From Timema cristinae (lineage: Eukaryota; Arthropoda; Insecta; Phasmatodea; Timematidae): a DNA stretch of 64,000 nt. Of this stretch, positions 10,776-21,725 are shown piece after piece. Location of the stretch: positions 49,658,184 through 49,722,183 of the forward strand of contig JBCFYV010000001.1 in assembly GCA_039000515.1 (NCBI GenBank), read 5' to 3'. The notes beneath the pieces are model-generated. The model had not been told where the DNA came from, made no database searches, and was given only the letters and a program-made list of their open reading frames with translations. Numbering within the stretch: the stretch's first letter is position 1; each line of letters begins with the position of its first letter. A program made the translations under genes and the position numbers.

Positions 10776-12501
10776 ATATGAAACAGTCCGGCTCTGGTTT
10801 AGCTCGGTGCGTGCTATGCTACACTACAAACACTGTCCCTTTGTTGTGGAGGTATTCTTTACGTCTCGTATCCTAGCACTTTGTATTGGAGACCGAGTGT
10901 TATGTCCCGTGATTAGTGATACTCGTGGCAGCGTTGTTTGCACAGTGTCTTTCTTCACATTTTTAACATTTTTATACTTAAGGTTGAGTTTGGAAGTTAA
11001 ATAATTAATAATTATTGTCAGAAATAAGTTTATTAGTGATTTATTCAATAAATCTAGACTTGACACGTGGTTAGAAAAATGATCATGATTACTTTGCCAA
11101 ATGTCGCATTTTTGTAAAAATATATTATTCATCACACCCGCACCTGCTTGAATAATGTATATATTTAATGTTTAATATAGTTAAACGTAGGATTACATTT
11201 GATTATTTCGATAATTAATCTCAGTATTCTTTTATGAACGTGTTGCGCACGTAACACTCGCACATCACAAAAACACGTCTTATCAGACCCAAGGCTTGTA
11301 TCGGTTTAAATGAATAGAAAGGTTTCTTATCAAATTCCAGGGTGCTCAAGACAGATATTCAACAACTTTTTTATCACTATTTTTATTAAATTAAACTAAA
11401 TATAACGTCTGGAGCACTATTTCATTAATTTGTGGCCTTTTTCTTAAAACTAAATTTTAAAATACAGATCTTAACCCACGTTCCCTCCCATTCCACCTTA
11501 AAATGACTATAATTAGTAACTGGAATGTGCGCCGTCACCATTCCAGGACGAGTCACTCGGTGATGAATTAAATAAAATATCAATAAAATGGCTCAAGGAA
11601 CAAACTCGCCCACCTCCAATCCCCTGAACCAAGGCGAAGCTAGAGGGGACGGGTAATCTAGAACATTTTTAAGTGTTGGTTATTTAAAAGGGGCTCCCAC
11701 GGCACAAGAAGAACACCAAACTCAAAATGTCTCTCTACATCATAACTCACTTCTTGTTCTAAACACCAATAATTAGATCAATTCTCATTAGGCAACTTGA
11801 TGAAAAAATAAATTTCACTCCTCCGTAAGATTGTTTCTAAAGTGTCTGTAAAATCAAAACTAATTCTGGGAAACACAATAAAACAGTAGGAACCTTTTAA
11901 TAACAGTTATATAGTGTTCTAATGATATCCATCGGCTATTTTCATAGCAAGTACAGTTTTGTCTTTATTGGTGTTGTTTGCTGTGTGCTCTAATCGTCTG
12001 GATCCCGAGTGAGGGGCTATTTCAGTTGTAATGTAGCTATCATTTCCTCCCGTGTCATTATGTGTGTTGTTCGTGCAAAACACACTGAGTCACAGATTGA
12101 AGAGAAGCACATTCCGGCGTCTCTCTCAATCAGCAGCTTCAACTATTGCTCCACAGCGCTGTCCGGTACACTCGGCTACCTCGACAAGTGGAGACTTTTC
12201 GAGTCTTGCGTTGGGTTGACCTACACAGCTTGGCTAACATACTAATTAGCTCGGCTGATTGATTAATAACATCGTAGGTAACTAGGTTGGTAGACTGGTA
12301 AAATACGCTATAGTGGAGCTCCTTTTTCAGTTTTGGGGGTGTAGAGTGAGGGTTGGGGTGAGTCATAGTTGGTATTTACACCAACAGGTATCGCTAGTTT
12401 CGCCAGTCAGTAGGTATTGTTATTTCGAAACATTGCTTTGAAAAAATGTACAAAGGGGAACGGGTTTAAGCTGACAAGTGCAGTTATAGTTCATTAGTTC
12501 A
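10776..12501. other. Intronic sequence, mostly unassigned
   Basis: A short fragment at 11335-11410 (CAAGACAGATATTCAACAAC) matches the M2 MITE interior. The region 12000-12250 is less AT-rich, with an open frame on each strand (12009-12245 +, 12139-12366 -), but no splice sites or domain support a gene. Confidence 0.4.
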
Positions 12502-13253
12502 TTCACGACCTAAGTTTACTTGGATGACAGTTCTAAATGTTACTAGAAGTAATCCCTAATATATCACTACGCCAACAGCTGACATTATCACTTTGGATCA
12601 CTGTAATGAAAACATATGGTAGATATATTATTGTGATAGTTAACCACAGTAATTTAGGCCAATATTATTTATATATTTATTTGAGGACGAACACAAAGTT
12701 TAATTGTAGTTTTATTCCCCTTAAAAAAAATATTAACACCACTTTCACAAAAACTTCTAACGAACATAGCTTCAAAATGGCGACTGACGAATCATGACGG
12801 TAAACAAGCTTTTTACAATGATGCAGACACGCAGTTGAAGAAAATATTTTATTCAGTTAAATATTTCAAAATAAGATAAAATAATCATAAAATTATTTAT
12901 TTTATGTAAAAAAAAAGACAACAATTTTCTCTTTTACAAGTAAATACGATGCCTGTATTGAAAGGTATTGATGTGTGCACTATATTACACACAATCAGTA
13001 ACGTTCCAAAACGAAGAATAAGAACTTTTAATTATGTTTAAAATATTGTTTCGAGTTGGATAAAAAGAAATTATTTAAAAAAATAAATAGTATGAGAAAA
13101 CTTAAGTTTACGTTAGTTTAAATGTTATATATAACAGGGGTAATTAAAGATATTTACATTTATAACAAAACAGTGATCATTTTCAAGTGTTGGCAACCCA
13201 AAATCTAAACATATGATTTTCGAACTGTCATCCAGGTAAAAACCTATCGTGAA
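12502..13253. mobile_element. MITE, 752 bp (copy B of a pair)
   Basis: Same element as 3634-4400: start TTCACGACCTAAGTTTACTT, end ..AGGTAAAAACCTATCGTGAA, with about 30-bp inverted termini. It differs from copy A by scattered substitutions and small indels. No transposase. Confidence 0.8.
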
Positions 13254-13399
13254 CGGACTTTAGAATGGTGCCGGGCGGTTAATCTCTGGATTCCTTGAAA
13301 GTGTCAAGAACTGATGGGGCGGCCTATCTCAACGCACTCTCCTAGAGTAACCTTTTCACCAGCCATTTTAAATTAATAGCATGTGTCTGCGGTTGCTTC

Positions 13400-13830
13400 A
13401 GGTTGGAGACGAAACTATTTATCAGATTGGGCTACAGCTTGGTATCTGGGGATTTCATTAAGTCCCACCGAGTGGTTTTTGGAATTAGATGTCTAACCCT
13501 AAATCTAAGGGTATTTTATTTAATTGCAAAAAGAGAATGAATCGATTTTATTAAAATTCACTCTGAGTTTGAATTAATTTTATATATGAACACTGTTTAT
13601 CATTATAAACAAGATGTAAATTATCATTTTCTCATGAACATAACTTTGAGGGTAGTTTACACGAGGGAAACTTAACAATTTTCATCATTTCCACAACAAT
13701 TTGAAAAAATAACTTATTGTTGTAAAGTTGAAGTACTATTAAAGGTAAAAAAAATAAATTTTTTTAAATAAAATTTTATAAAACTAGGAAGTTCTGAACT
13801 ATAAACAAATATAGACTATATACTTTTTAA
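13400..13830. repeat. Possible diverged copy of dispersed repeat R
   Basis: Includes GATTTTATTAAAATTCACTC, CATTATAAACAAGATG and AATTTTATAAAACTAGGAAG in an order resembling 7200-7620 and 44640-45290. Divergence is high. Confidence 0.35.
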
Positions 13831-14156
13831 TCCAGGTATTTGAAAATGAATTTGATTCTTATGCTCTTTGTTGACAAAGATGTTTCTCTTTTCTCAACTT
13901 TTCTGTAACAGTATTCCTAGTTCCTAACGCCATAAAGTAAGTAACGATGAGTATTATTTCATTTATTATCTCTTGGTATAGTGTTTCTACAAAAATGTAT
14001 ACACCTATTATTTCGTTCACAAATCTTACGAGCATTTCGTAAATGCCTATTTTTAAGATAAAAGCGGAAAAAAATCTGGGCGGTGCACCGTAACATTTTT
14101 TATTACAAAAATACAAAATTGCCTTTACCTTTATGTGAGTTGGTTTGTGGACCTAC

Positions 14157-14159
<3 letters not shown>

Positions 14160-14212
<53 letters not shown>
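14160..14212. repeat. (ATT)n microsatellite
   Basis: About 17 ATT units, followed by single-copy sequence. Possibly the tail of a lost SINE, since the SINEs here end in (TAA)n. Confidence 0.85.
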
Positions 14213-14216
<4 letters not shown>

Positions 14217-14554
14217 ACTGGCGTATCGACACAAGTAACATCATTAAGATTCCTTTACTCATTTTAATATGCACAACAATATCCATATAATGTTAACCCT
14301 TTTTTGACAACCTGTATATACGTGTGTTTATGTGAGTGTAATTTCTTTTAAAATAAATACATTTTAAATTAAAATAATTCTATGACAATTTTCAGGGGGC
14401 AGAAATAATAGCTTTGACACACAGGGCCCGCTCCCTTAAATTAAATTCCTAGATACGCCCCTGAATTTTAATATCTTCAGCTGTAAGTACGAAAAGCTCT
14501 TGTTTGTCCATAAAACTGAATAAAGCTATTTAGAGAAAGCTTTTTTTCTTTTCT

Positions 14555-14803
14555 TTTTTGCACCGCTTCTTACAACCCGTTTGGGTTATACGCTTAGGTA
14601 CTAATTACGTGAGTGGGTTAGGGATTGGGAAGGTTGAATTTAGAGAAAGTGAACCCACATTTGCGTGGAGGACGAGAGGAAAACTATTTTTGAAAAACAC
14701 ACCCTAATTCACCTGACCGAAATTCGAACTTCGATCTCCCCGTCTCCGGCAGTCTAGATCAACACGAAATAGTGCGTTAGCCAACTACGCCACAAAGGCG
14801 GGT
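14555..14803 (-). mobile_element. SINE family B (copy B4)
   Basis: Minus strand: CCTTTGTGGCGTAGTTGGCT head with an A-box-like segment, GAAGTTCGAATTTCGGTCAG B box, CTCCACGCAAATGTGGGTTC body and the ACCCAAACGGGTTGTAAG 3' module. Lies within the inferred intron. Confidence 0.8.
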
Positions 14804-15999
14804 GTTAGCAATTTCACCTCTTCTTACAAAACCATTGTTTTACAAATAGGTATTATCTAATCAAGGAAACAATGTATGTGCAAATTATTTCTAAGCTAAA
14901 CAGAATCAAGACTACTCTATACAAAACTTTTGACATACATCATGCAAATATATCACAGGGAATATTTCAATAACTCAGGTTTTGAGGTAATAGTAGTAAT
15001 AAAGTGAAAGATAATTAGTGTCAAGTCAAGGGTTTTACCTGAACAGGATATAAATGGGTTAAGGGAAGGGGGAGTAACTGGACTTATTAAAAAATAATTG
15101 AAAGATCATGACAAAAGGGGGTTGGGAGGAGAGGGAGAGGTGGTTCGGATAACAGATCCATCTAGCGGAAAACGGCTGAAATTTGTCAACAGTTTATACA
15201 TGATTCAATTTAAAAATACCAAATTTTGCTTAAATTATTGTATATAAATATTCATCGTGTATTATAGAACATTATCTTATCCTCTATAACAATATGATAA
15301 CTTCAAAACTATATTCTTGTATTTAATATTTGATTTAATAAACATAATGTCTTATTGCAACTAAGTAAATATTAACTTGTAATATTTTTTATAAATATAG
15401 CTCATATTAAATTTACAAGTTAAATAGAATGCAAACAAACCGCATGCTGTTATTATATATAGTTTTTGAGAAAACGGCTATACAACTTTATCGTTCTTAT
15501 ATAATAGGTGTCCATCCGAATCTTAAAGATAAAGTTGACAAATATCTGTGGGTTGGGTTTTGTGGAGGGGTATGTAAGCGATAGCAGAGTTCTGGGAGAA
15601 CATCGCTGAACTAATTTAAACAAACTTTGGCACAAAATTACGTAAGTTCTATGTAGTATTTTAATGTGAAAAAATACGCACCTTTATTTGAGCTAAAATG
15701 TATTGTTTATATAGAATAAAAATTGACCCTACTCACAACGTAAAAATGCAAAATTTTGCATCACTTTAATAGATTAATCAATAGGATTTTTTATAATATC
15801 TTTCTTTAGAAACATAGAAATTTATTTGAGCTACAAAATAAAAAATACTACGTAGTACTCCTGCGATATTTCACAATCCCGGGAAAATGTACCAAAATAA
15901 GTGTTATTTTTTTCATTTCTCAGCCCAACAGTCCCACCTTCATGCATCCTTAAGACGTTGGCCGAAGAAGCACTTAACAAAAAATACCAACTCATTTTT
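14804..15999. other. AT-rich intronic sequence
   Basis: No gene or repeat recognised. An open frame on the minus strand (15453-15635) lacks any support. Confidence 0.4.
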
Positions 16000-16205
16000 A
16001 TAAATTCATGACTAGTACTTTACAAACGGGGTTATTAATGACTTAATACATGAAGAAATGTTGGGAAGGGGAGTTTTATAGGAAGTAGACTTTTGTTCGC
16101 TTGTAGAAGGGTTGATAAAACCCCTTTAATAAATTACATAGTCCAAACCAGTGTCTGAGATTCAAAACTTGACCTTCCCATCACCGGTAATCCAACAATG
16201 TAAAA
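16000..16205 (-). mobile_element. Strongly decayed tRNA-related SINE
   Basis: The minus strand has TTTTGAATCTCAGACACTGG in B-box position, with the CTACAAGCGAACAAAAGTCT and CCCTTCCCAACATTTC body remnants. Recognised only by comparison with better copies. Confidence 0.4.
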
Positions 16206-16504
16206 TACCCTTAAACTAATTTAACCCATAAAAACAAGTGAAATACAAGATTAAAAGGGCATATCCAGCACAATTTGAAATATTCGTATATTTACCAATG
16301 TGCAAAAATAATACGTATCCTCCCCTCTGAACATGGTTTCTCTGCCCGTTGAATTTATAGAAGTTTCCTGAAAGATGCAGAGTGGCATATCAAACACAGT
16401 TGTTCCCTTAGTGAAAAGTACGGAATGTAACAAATCGGTGACTTCATTAACACATTTGAAATTTAAAAAAAAACATTATGACGAAACATGTAAATCTTAT
16501 ATTC

Positions 16505-16656
16505 TGTAAATTGAAAAATGACACCTAGACACGGTAATCGAACCCGGGACCTTTGGTTTAGTACGCCAATACTCTAATCACTGAGCTATCCAGGAATCGT
16601 CCCGTGCCCAGGGCCATTCTTCACTCATATTTTAAGGCAGAGTCTATGATGGACGT
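16505..16656 (-). mobile_element. tRNA-like SINE family E, left arm of inverted pair
   Basis: Minus strand: CCTGGATAGCTCAGTGATTA (A box), anticodon-arm-like TTGGCGTACTAAACCAA and GGGTTCGATTACCGTG (B box), closing with CTAGG. It can be drawn as a near-complete tRNA cloverleaf with loop GTACTAA, but it lacks the features of a functional serine tRNA. A flanking 40 bp (CATTCTTCACTCATATT.. to ..GATGGACGTG) is also mirrored in the right arm. Confidence 0.75.
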
Positions 16657-16817
16657 GCATAAATAATAGCTTTGGCTATTTGATTCTTAAATATCCAATC
16701 CCTTACAATTATACTAATTGTGCAAGTGGCAGCATAATCCAACTACCGAGTCGAAGGTGGCTGCATTATCTGATAGCTCGTGATCTTAATAAAATCACAC
16801 ATTTGTAGCCGACTATT

Positions 16818-16968
16818 TCCACACGTCCATCATAGACTCTGCCTTAGAATATGAGTGAAGAATGACCCTGGACATGGGGACGATTCCTGGATAGCTCAGT
16901 GGTTAGAGCATTGGTTTACTAAACCACAAGTCCCGGGTTCTATTCCCGTGCCCAGGTGTCATTTTTCA
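16818..16968 (+). mobile_element. tRNA-like SINE family E, right arm of inverted pair
   Basis: Plus strand: CCTGGATAGCTCAGTGGTTA, TTGGTTTACTAAACCAC, GGGTTCTATTCCCGTGCCCA. This is the mirror image of 16505-16656, about 160 bp away, so the two arms could form a stem of about 150 bp. Downstream, GCATAAATAATAGCTTTGAC (from 17010) repeats in direct orientation a segment beside the left arm (16659). Confidence 0.75.
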
Positions 16969-16999
16969 ATTATCAGAATATTATATCTAGATGGAGTAA

Positions 17000-17928
17000 T
17001 CCCCTAAAAAGCATAAATAATAGCTTTGACTATTTGATTCTTATGTAAACCTTATCTTGATGCATGATTTGATATCAAGCAGCTACACGCTTTGTTTTTT
17101 AAAAGATTCCTGAATATAAAGTTAATAATGATTTCTTTCGAATATATTTCAGAGCGCATGTTAATTATGCTTTTAGCCGGCACCATTATTTGTCATCTCA
17201 AACAGTCCTAAGAAAGCCATTTGAAACCAAATCGTCAGAGCCATTTTTAAGTATTTCAAGTTTTTGAAAAATCAATCATCAGTAACTACTATACATGTTA
17301 TTTACCCCAAAACAAGTATAGTGTTATTTGTCACAGGACCGTAGCCAGGTCACTAGTTGGGGGGGGGGGGGGGCACAGCCAACGATAAATTACGAATATT
17401 AAATACCTCTAAAAGATCTCTGGAGTGAATTTTTTTGCGATTGTAGGTGGGCATACATAGTATTTTTAATTTGTTAATATTTAAACACTTACTAGCGCTT
17501 CTTCCCTCCAAGTCTGAAAGTTTACTTAATTCATACTTTTGATAGATATAACCATTACTTATAAAATAACATAACAATATAGTAAAATTTATAATTGATA
17601 GCTCAATAGTATGTTTGTATATTCTAAAAGGTTCTTCGTAACAAAAACCTACTACAGCTAGTTAAGTGAAACTTTAAAAAAGTCCACAGTTAATTATTTA
17701 GATATCAACTTTGGCTGTGCTAAAAAAAACTTTAGGGAAAAACCATGTAACCAGAGATACATTTTTGAAAAAAAGTAGTCTTAGTATTATTAAAAAAAAA
17801 AGGTGCATATATGTGTAAATTTATATCCGGTTTTAAGATGGGATAGAAGGGAACAGAGCTAAGCCCAATATTTAGGATTTTATTTTAGAAAAAGTTTTTA
17901 AGCTAAAAACAATTAAAATATTACACCT
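17000..17928. other. Intronic sequence with a G15 run
   Basis: Mostly AT-rich. A 15-base G run at 17359-17373 follows ACCGTAGCCAGGTCACTAG, a context seen in diverged form at 45306 (GCCGTAGCCAGCC..GGGGGG), so it probably belongs to an old dispersed repeat. Confidence 0.4.
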
Positions 17929-17945
17929 CCCCCCCCCCCCCCCCC
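17929..17945. repeat. C17 homopolymer
   Basis: Seventeen C in a row, about 85 bp upstream of the inferred last AT-hook exon. It can act as an extra pyrimidine tract, or it may be a sequencing-length artefact. Confidence 0.85.
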
Positions 17946-18029
17946 TCTTCAGCCCTCCCAGCTAATGAACTCATCCGTCTATTGACTCCCTTTCAGCCAG
18001 GGTACAATGATTGTGGTACCTTGTTTCAG

Positions 18030-18268
18030 AGCCGCTTCCTACTGAGACCTCGGCCCCCAGACCCCCTGGGCTGCCCGTGAAACGTGGGCCCGGCAGACCC
18101 CGACTACGCCCTGTGGGGGCCCAGCTCACCAGGGGGCCCGAGGCCCATCCAGGCCCGAAAGGCCCCTCGACCTTTGCCTGTTCCCCTGCGCTCCTCATCC
18201 GGAGACAAGACCAGCAGGCCTTTTGGCTTCTACACTCAGCAAGGACCGGGTCCCGCCGCCGCCCATAA
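18030..18268 (+). CDS. Probable terminal coding exon of the AT-hook protein
   Basis: Follows acceptor CCTTGTTTCAG. Two bases (AG) complete the codon left open by the exon ending at 9279, giving GAG, then 78 codons to TAA at 18266-18268. The translation begins PLPTETSAPRPPGLP and contains a second AT-hook, KRGPGRPRLR (18080-18109). It is very Pro/Gly/Arg-rich and GC-rich. From about 18150 the reading in this frame becomes unnatural, while the +1 frame gives a smoother Pro/Ser/Arg-rich sequence (APRPLPVPLRSSSGDKTSRP) ending at 18293. A one-base insertion in the G/C runs near 18110-18145, biological or from assembly, is likely. Family not recognised. Confidence 0.6.
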
Positions 18269-18545
18269 TCCTGGGCCCCCTCGGACTGATTGACTTACAC
18301 GCGGTCACAATCAGTCTACGGAGGACTGAATCTACGTTCGATACGCTCTTCTCGCACTTTTGATGGCACGTAGTTCGTACACGCCGTTTAAAAGTTGTTT
18401 GCTATAATAATAAAAATTGGGAAATACGAATTGATCTCTTGACAATATTTAATTCAGGATTATTTAAATTCTTCATCGATATCTTTATGTGCAACCGCAG
18501 TTTTGTTGTACTAAATAAACCATTTTGTTTTAATTAATTTTAATT
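18269..18545 (+). other. Candidate 3' UTR with poly(A) signal
   Basis: Follows the inferred stop. AATAAA at 18514-18519 lies about 245 bp downstream, followed by a T-rich stretch. A candidate cleavage site would be near 18535-18545. Confidence 0.45.
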
Positions 18546-19820
18546 ATCTCCAATCAGTGTCGACGAACATGGATGTCAACTAAAGACCTGAGAAGTTAGA
18601 GTGTAGCGAACTAGGAGTAGTTGGGTTTCAGAGCACCCGTTATTGTAAACTTGGTTTACCCTGAAAGATAGCAAATTGCCTTATTTGTTTCCACCATGCT
18701 GTCAAGGTAATATTGTTATTTTCACGGTAAACGGGGTATAAATATTGTAGTAACATATAATTGGTGCTATCGTCTTTCACTGTCGAGATATCGGTGTTCA
18801 TCTCACTAAATAATCATCTTAGTGAACTTAATTAAATGTATCTAATGAGATTTTTTTTACTGTGTATATACAAAAATTATAATGAAATTAAATAATTCAC
18901 TCAATGAATTTCTCTACAAATTTAAACTATAAATTGATTCTAGGTTAGATACTACTTTTATATATGTTTTAAGAAAGTGGAAATTTGGCTTATTAAATCT
19001 AGAAGTGTGTTATATTCTTAATAGGTTGATTGTGTTTCTATTATATTTATTAAAAGTGACTATGGGTTTCTTCTTGACCGATAACGTTTCAACAGGTTCT
19101 TTTTATACTCATGAACTTTATATATCCCTAACTCTCGTTTTAGCCCATCAACCATGTCATAGTTTCTGCTTGTGAACAACAAAATAGAATTAGTAGCTTT
19201 CGTGGCTCATACTTTTTCTGGTGGCAATAAGAATTAGTATTTTTGATGTGGCGCATCCAAGAATGTACTTGTGTGTGTGAGTGTGTGTGTGCATGCGTAT
19301 ATTATCATACAAGGGTTGGCAACTTTTTTATACCGCTTGACCACATGCTTTAAAAAAATATTGTGGGATGGTTTGAGAAAGTATCAAACAAAAAAACCTC
19401 AACTTTATATTGGTTTCATAGTAATTACTAATTGGTTATTAGTCTATTTTTATGAACCCATTTTTTGTTTGCTAAATTTTTTGATGGGCCAGATAAAATC
19501 AATCGCTGAACCGGATTCGGCCTGCAGGTCATAGGTAGCCGACCGACTGCTGTTATAATCTATCAAAACTGTTATTTTTGTCCTTTTTTCCAATTGGATA
19601 ATTTATAAGGTCTTTTAATGTGAATACTTTTTTAATATTAAGTCTTAAATTTGGTCAAATTTAGCTTATGCTTTCGGCTCATTTTTTATGTTCAAAAGCC
19701 CCTTATATAGCTCTATTTATGTTTGAATCGTTTATTAAAATTATCGGCGATTTTGGGAAATAAATGGGGCAAATTGCCCGTCTTTCCCCAACTCCCAGGG
19801 GTATTCATTAATAACTAACT
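18546..19820. other. Unassigned intergenic sequence
   Basis: AT-rich, with no recognisable exon or repeat. An open frame at 19271-19534 begins in a GTGTGTG tract and lacks support. Confidence 0.4.
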
Positions 19821-20106
19821 CATTATTATTAGCATCGCGTCTTACTACCCGTTCGGTTATACATACTTACCAATGTATAATGGTAGGGTGATTGTGAGAT
19901 GAAATGAAGGACCTACAGTTTAACGTGAGATCCGAACCACGTGGAGGCCCTGCATTCCCCACATTCACAAGTTGTGATTAATACACGTCTTGTCAGAGGT
20001 GAAGGAATGGTTTGGCAATCAGATAAATCTATGCCGGGACAGAGGATTGAACCCCGGACTCCCAGCACCGAAGTCCGACACCTTACACTTAGGCCGCTAG
20101 GTCACC
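19821..20106 (-). mobile_element. SINE family A, full length (copy A3)
   Basis: On the plus strand it begins with ATTATTATTAGCATCGCGTC (complement of the 3' module and TAA tail) and ends GCCGCTAGGTCACC (complement of the head). It is flanked by AATAACTAACT at about 19810-19820 and 20107-20117, a clear 11-bp target-site duplication. Confidence 0.88.
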
Positions 20107-20479
20107 AATAACTAACTTAATTTGTGTGGACAGGTTTTAAAGACAAAGAATAAGAAGCTTAAGTAAGCTTCTAAAACTCTTTTGACTTGCATACAAGATG
20201 GCCAAATTGTTTTATTGTTGTGATATAATAATCTTAAACTAGTCTCCAAATCCAAAATACCTTTTTAATAAATGGCTTTTTAGCGATCTGGTGCTAGTAA
20301 CCGTTATTGATTGAAATATTTCTAAAATATAAATATATCTTTTTTTTCTCTCCATGTGTCCAAATTGGCATCACTTCTCTAAAGCAACTGTTTAAGGGCA
20401 TTTTATTATGGGGCGGGGAGGGGGATGTATGATAATGTCAGTCTTCATAACAACAATACTCGTAGATAGATTTAGTTTA
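20107..20479. other. Unassigned AT-rich sequence
   Basis: No feature seen apart from a GGGGCGGGGAGGGGG stretch at about 20410. Confidence 0.4.
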
Positions 20480-20675
20480 GTTGTCTACATCTACCTCAAC
20501 AGTTTTTGAACATTAGTCATGAGTATGGTCTTTTACCCCTAATGTTCAATTGACACTTTGCTTTGAGAAAATCAAGAACTCTTGTGCTTAATATATGAAT
20601 AGAACTAAACTGAACACATCTACTGAAGCAGTATTTTATTTATTTTGTCCAAAAATAAATTTATATAGTAAATAA
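20480..20675. mobile_element. Palindromic MITE family M2 (fragment)
   Basis: Contains CAACAGTTTTTGAACATTAG and TACTGAAGCAGTATTTTATT followed by TATTTTGTCCAAAA, the right-terminal module of the family. Confidence 0.55.
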
Positions 20676-20739
20676 ATACAAATTAAAGCGAATTTTAATT
20701 ACAAAAATGTTTGTATGAAGACCACAATTCAATTAATTT

Positions 20740-20890
20740 AAATTAGTTGAAAAATGATACCTGGTCAATTGAACCGGGGATAGTTGGCCTAGCGTGTCTA
20801 TTTGAATAACCCTAGCACGAGATGACTCCTGGATAGCCGGTGGTAGAGAATTGGTTTGCCAAGCAAAAGGTCTCAGGTTCGATTCACAAA
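20740..20890. mobile_element. Second inverted pair of tRNA-like elements (family E), decayed
   Basis: The left half reads, on the minus strand, as the end of a family E head (CAATTGAACCGGGGATAGTT on plus). The right half reads on plus as CTCCTGGATAGCCGGTGGTA, TTGGTTTGCCAAGCAA, CTCAGGTTCGATTCAC. The two halves are head-to-head, as at 16505-16968, but with a short spacer. Confidence 0.5.
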
Positions 20891-21384
20891 TAAAGTGGTT
20901 TAAAGTGATGTTACCTTCCATCTCATAGCAATGTTTGTTTTGTTTAAGTTTGCAGCAACCAGTGCTACTTGTTTCCCCTCCTCCTACCCCTTCCAAACAC
21001 CCCTCTCACAATATGCATATAATAGAGGTTCACTGTGTAATGTGCACACCAAGATGCCCATAGCACTTGAACATATATTATTCCAACAACTTGGATGTGC
21101 AAATTAAAAACTACAAAAATGAATTCTATGTAACATAACATTGGTTTTATTTATAAGTTGAATAGTCATCAAAGCTTGCACAGGAGTTAAGTTTTTTTTA
21201 AATAACATTGATTTTTGCTAGAAAATATTAACTCTCCCTTATAAGTTCCATAGGATCCATGACCACTTCATAAAGAAGATTGTACTATGGCTTTGTGCTA
21301 TGTTAATTTGTCTTAGTTTGATAAATTTGTAAATGAAATTCATTTGATATTATACCATTAGGGCTGCATATTGACCTGCCCATT
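20891..21384. other. Unassigned sequence
   Basis: No gene or repeat recognised. The 20733-20996 minus-strand open frame overlaps the tRNA-like pair. Confidence 0.35.
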
Positions 21385-21387
21385 AAG

Positions 21388-21558
21388 ATTGTTGGAAGGC
21401 TGGTTGTTTAGTTCGGCCCCATTTGTTTACACACTCTGTCCCGTAGATGTTGGAAGGCGGTTGTTAGTTCGGCCCATGTTGGTTCACACACTCTGTCTCT
21501 TAAATGTGGGAAGGGTTGTTTAGTTCGGCCCCATTTGGTTCACACACTCTGTCCCGGT
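21388..21558. repeat. Tandem repeat, about 60-bp unit, 3 copies
   Basis: Three imperfect units, each with GTTGGAAGG..GGTTGTTTAGTTCGGCCC..TTTACACACTCTGTCCC. The units differ by single-base indels. Confidence 0.85.
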
Positions 21559-21639
21559 TGTGATGGCTTTTCACTAATCATATATGTGAATGTTTTCTCA
21601 AGGAGAGTGAAAAACAACAATTGATGGATTGCATTAAAC

Positions 21640-21725
21640 AACATAATCCTAACCGATCCTAATTCAACCTAAGCTTTGACACAACACAACGATAACCCTA
21701 AGCAAGCCTAACCTAATACTCGTAT
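21640..21725. repeat. Cluster of CCTAA motifs
   Basis: Six CCTAA occurrences in about 85 bp, several spaced by 10 bp. CCTAA is the complement of the insect telomere repeat TTAGG. The cluster is too degenerate to be called an interstitial telomere. Confidence 0.45.

Larger units (their letters stand above)
9280..18029 (+). other. Inferred 8,750-bp intron
   Basis: Begins GTGAGTACTT and ends TTGTTTCAG. It contains a TTA-flanked MITE (9371-9727), an 88-bp minisatellite (10075-10775), MITE copy B, a family B SINE and an inverted pair of tRNA-like elements. The intron call depends on the two AT-hook exons belonging to one gene, which is supported by phase and content but not by transcript data. 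Confidence 0.55.

Noticed and set aside
10064..10876. Three overlapping plus-strand frames above 220 codons
   Set aside because: An 88-bp unit without stops keeps all three frames open at once, which a real gene would not do.
16530..16950. Functional tRNA genes
   Set aside because: Cloverleaf-like, but mirrored with non-tRNA flank, carrying mismatches and repeated elsewhere in decayed form. They are better explained as SINE heads.
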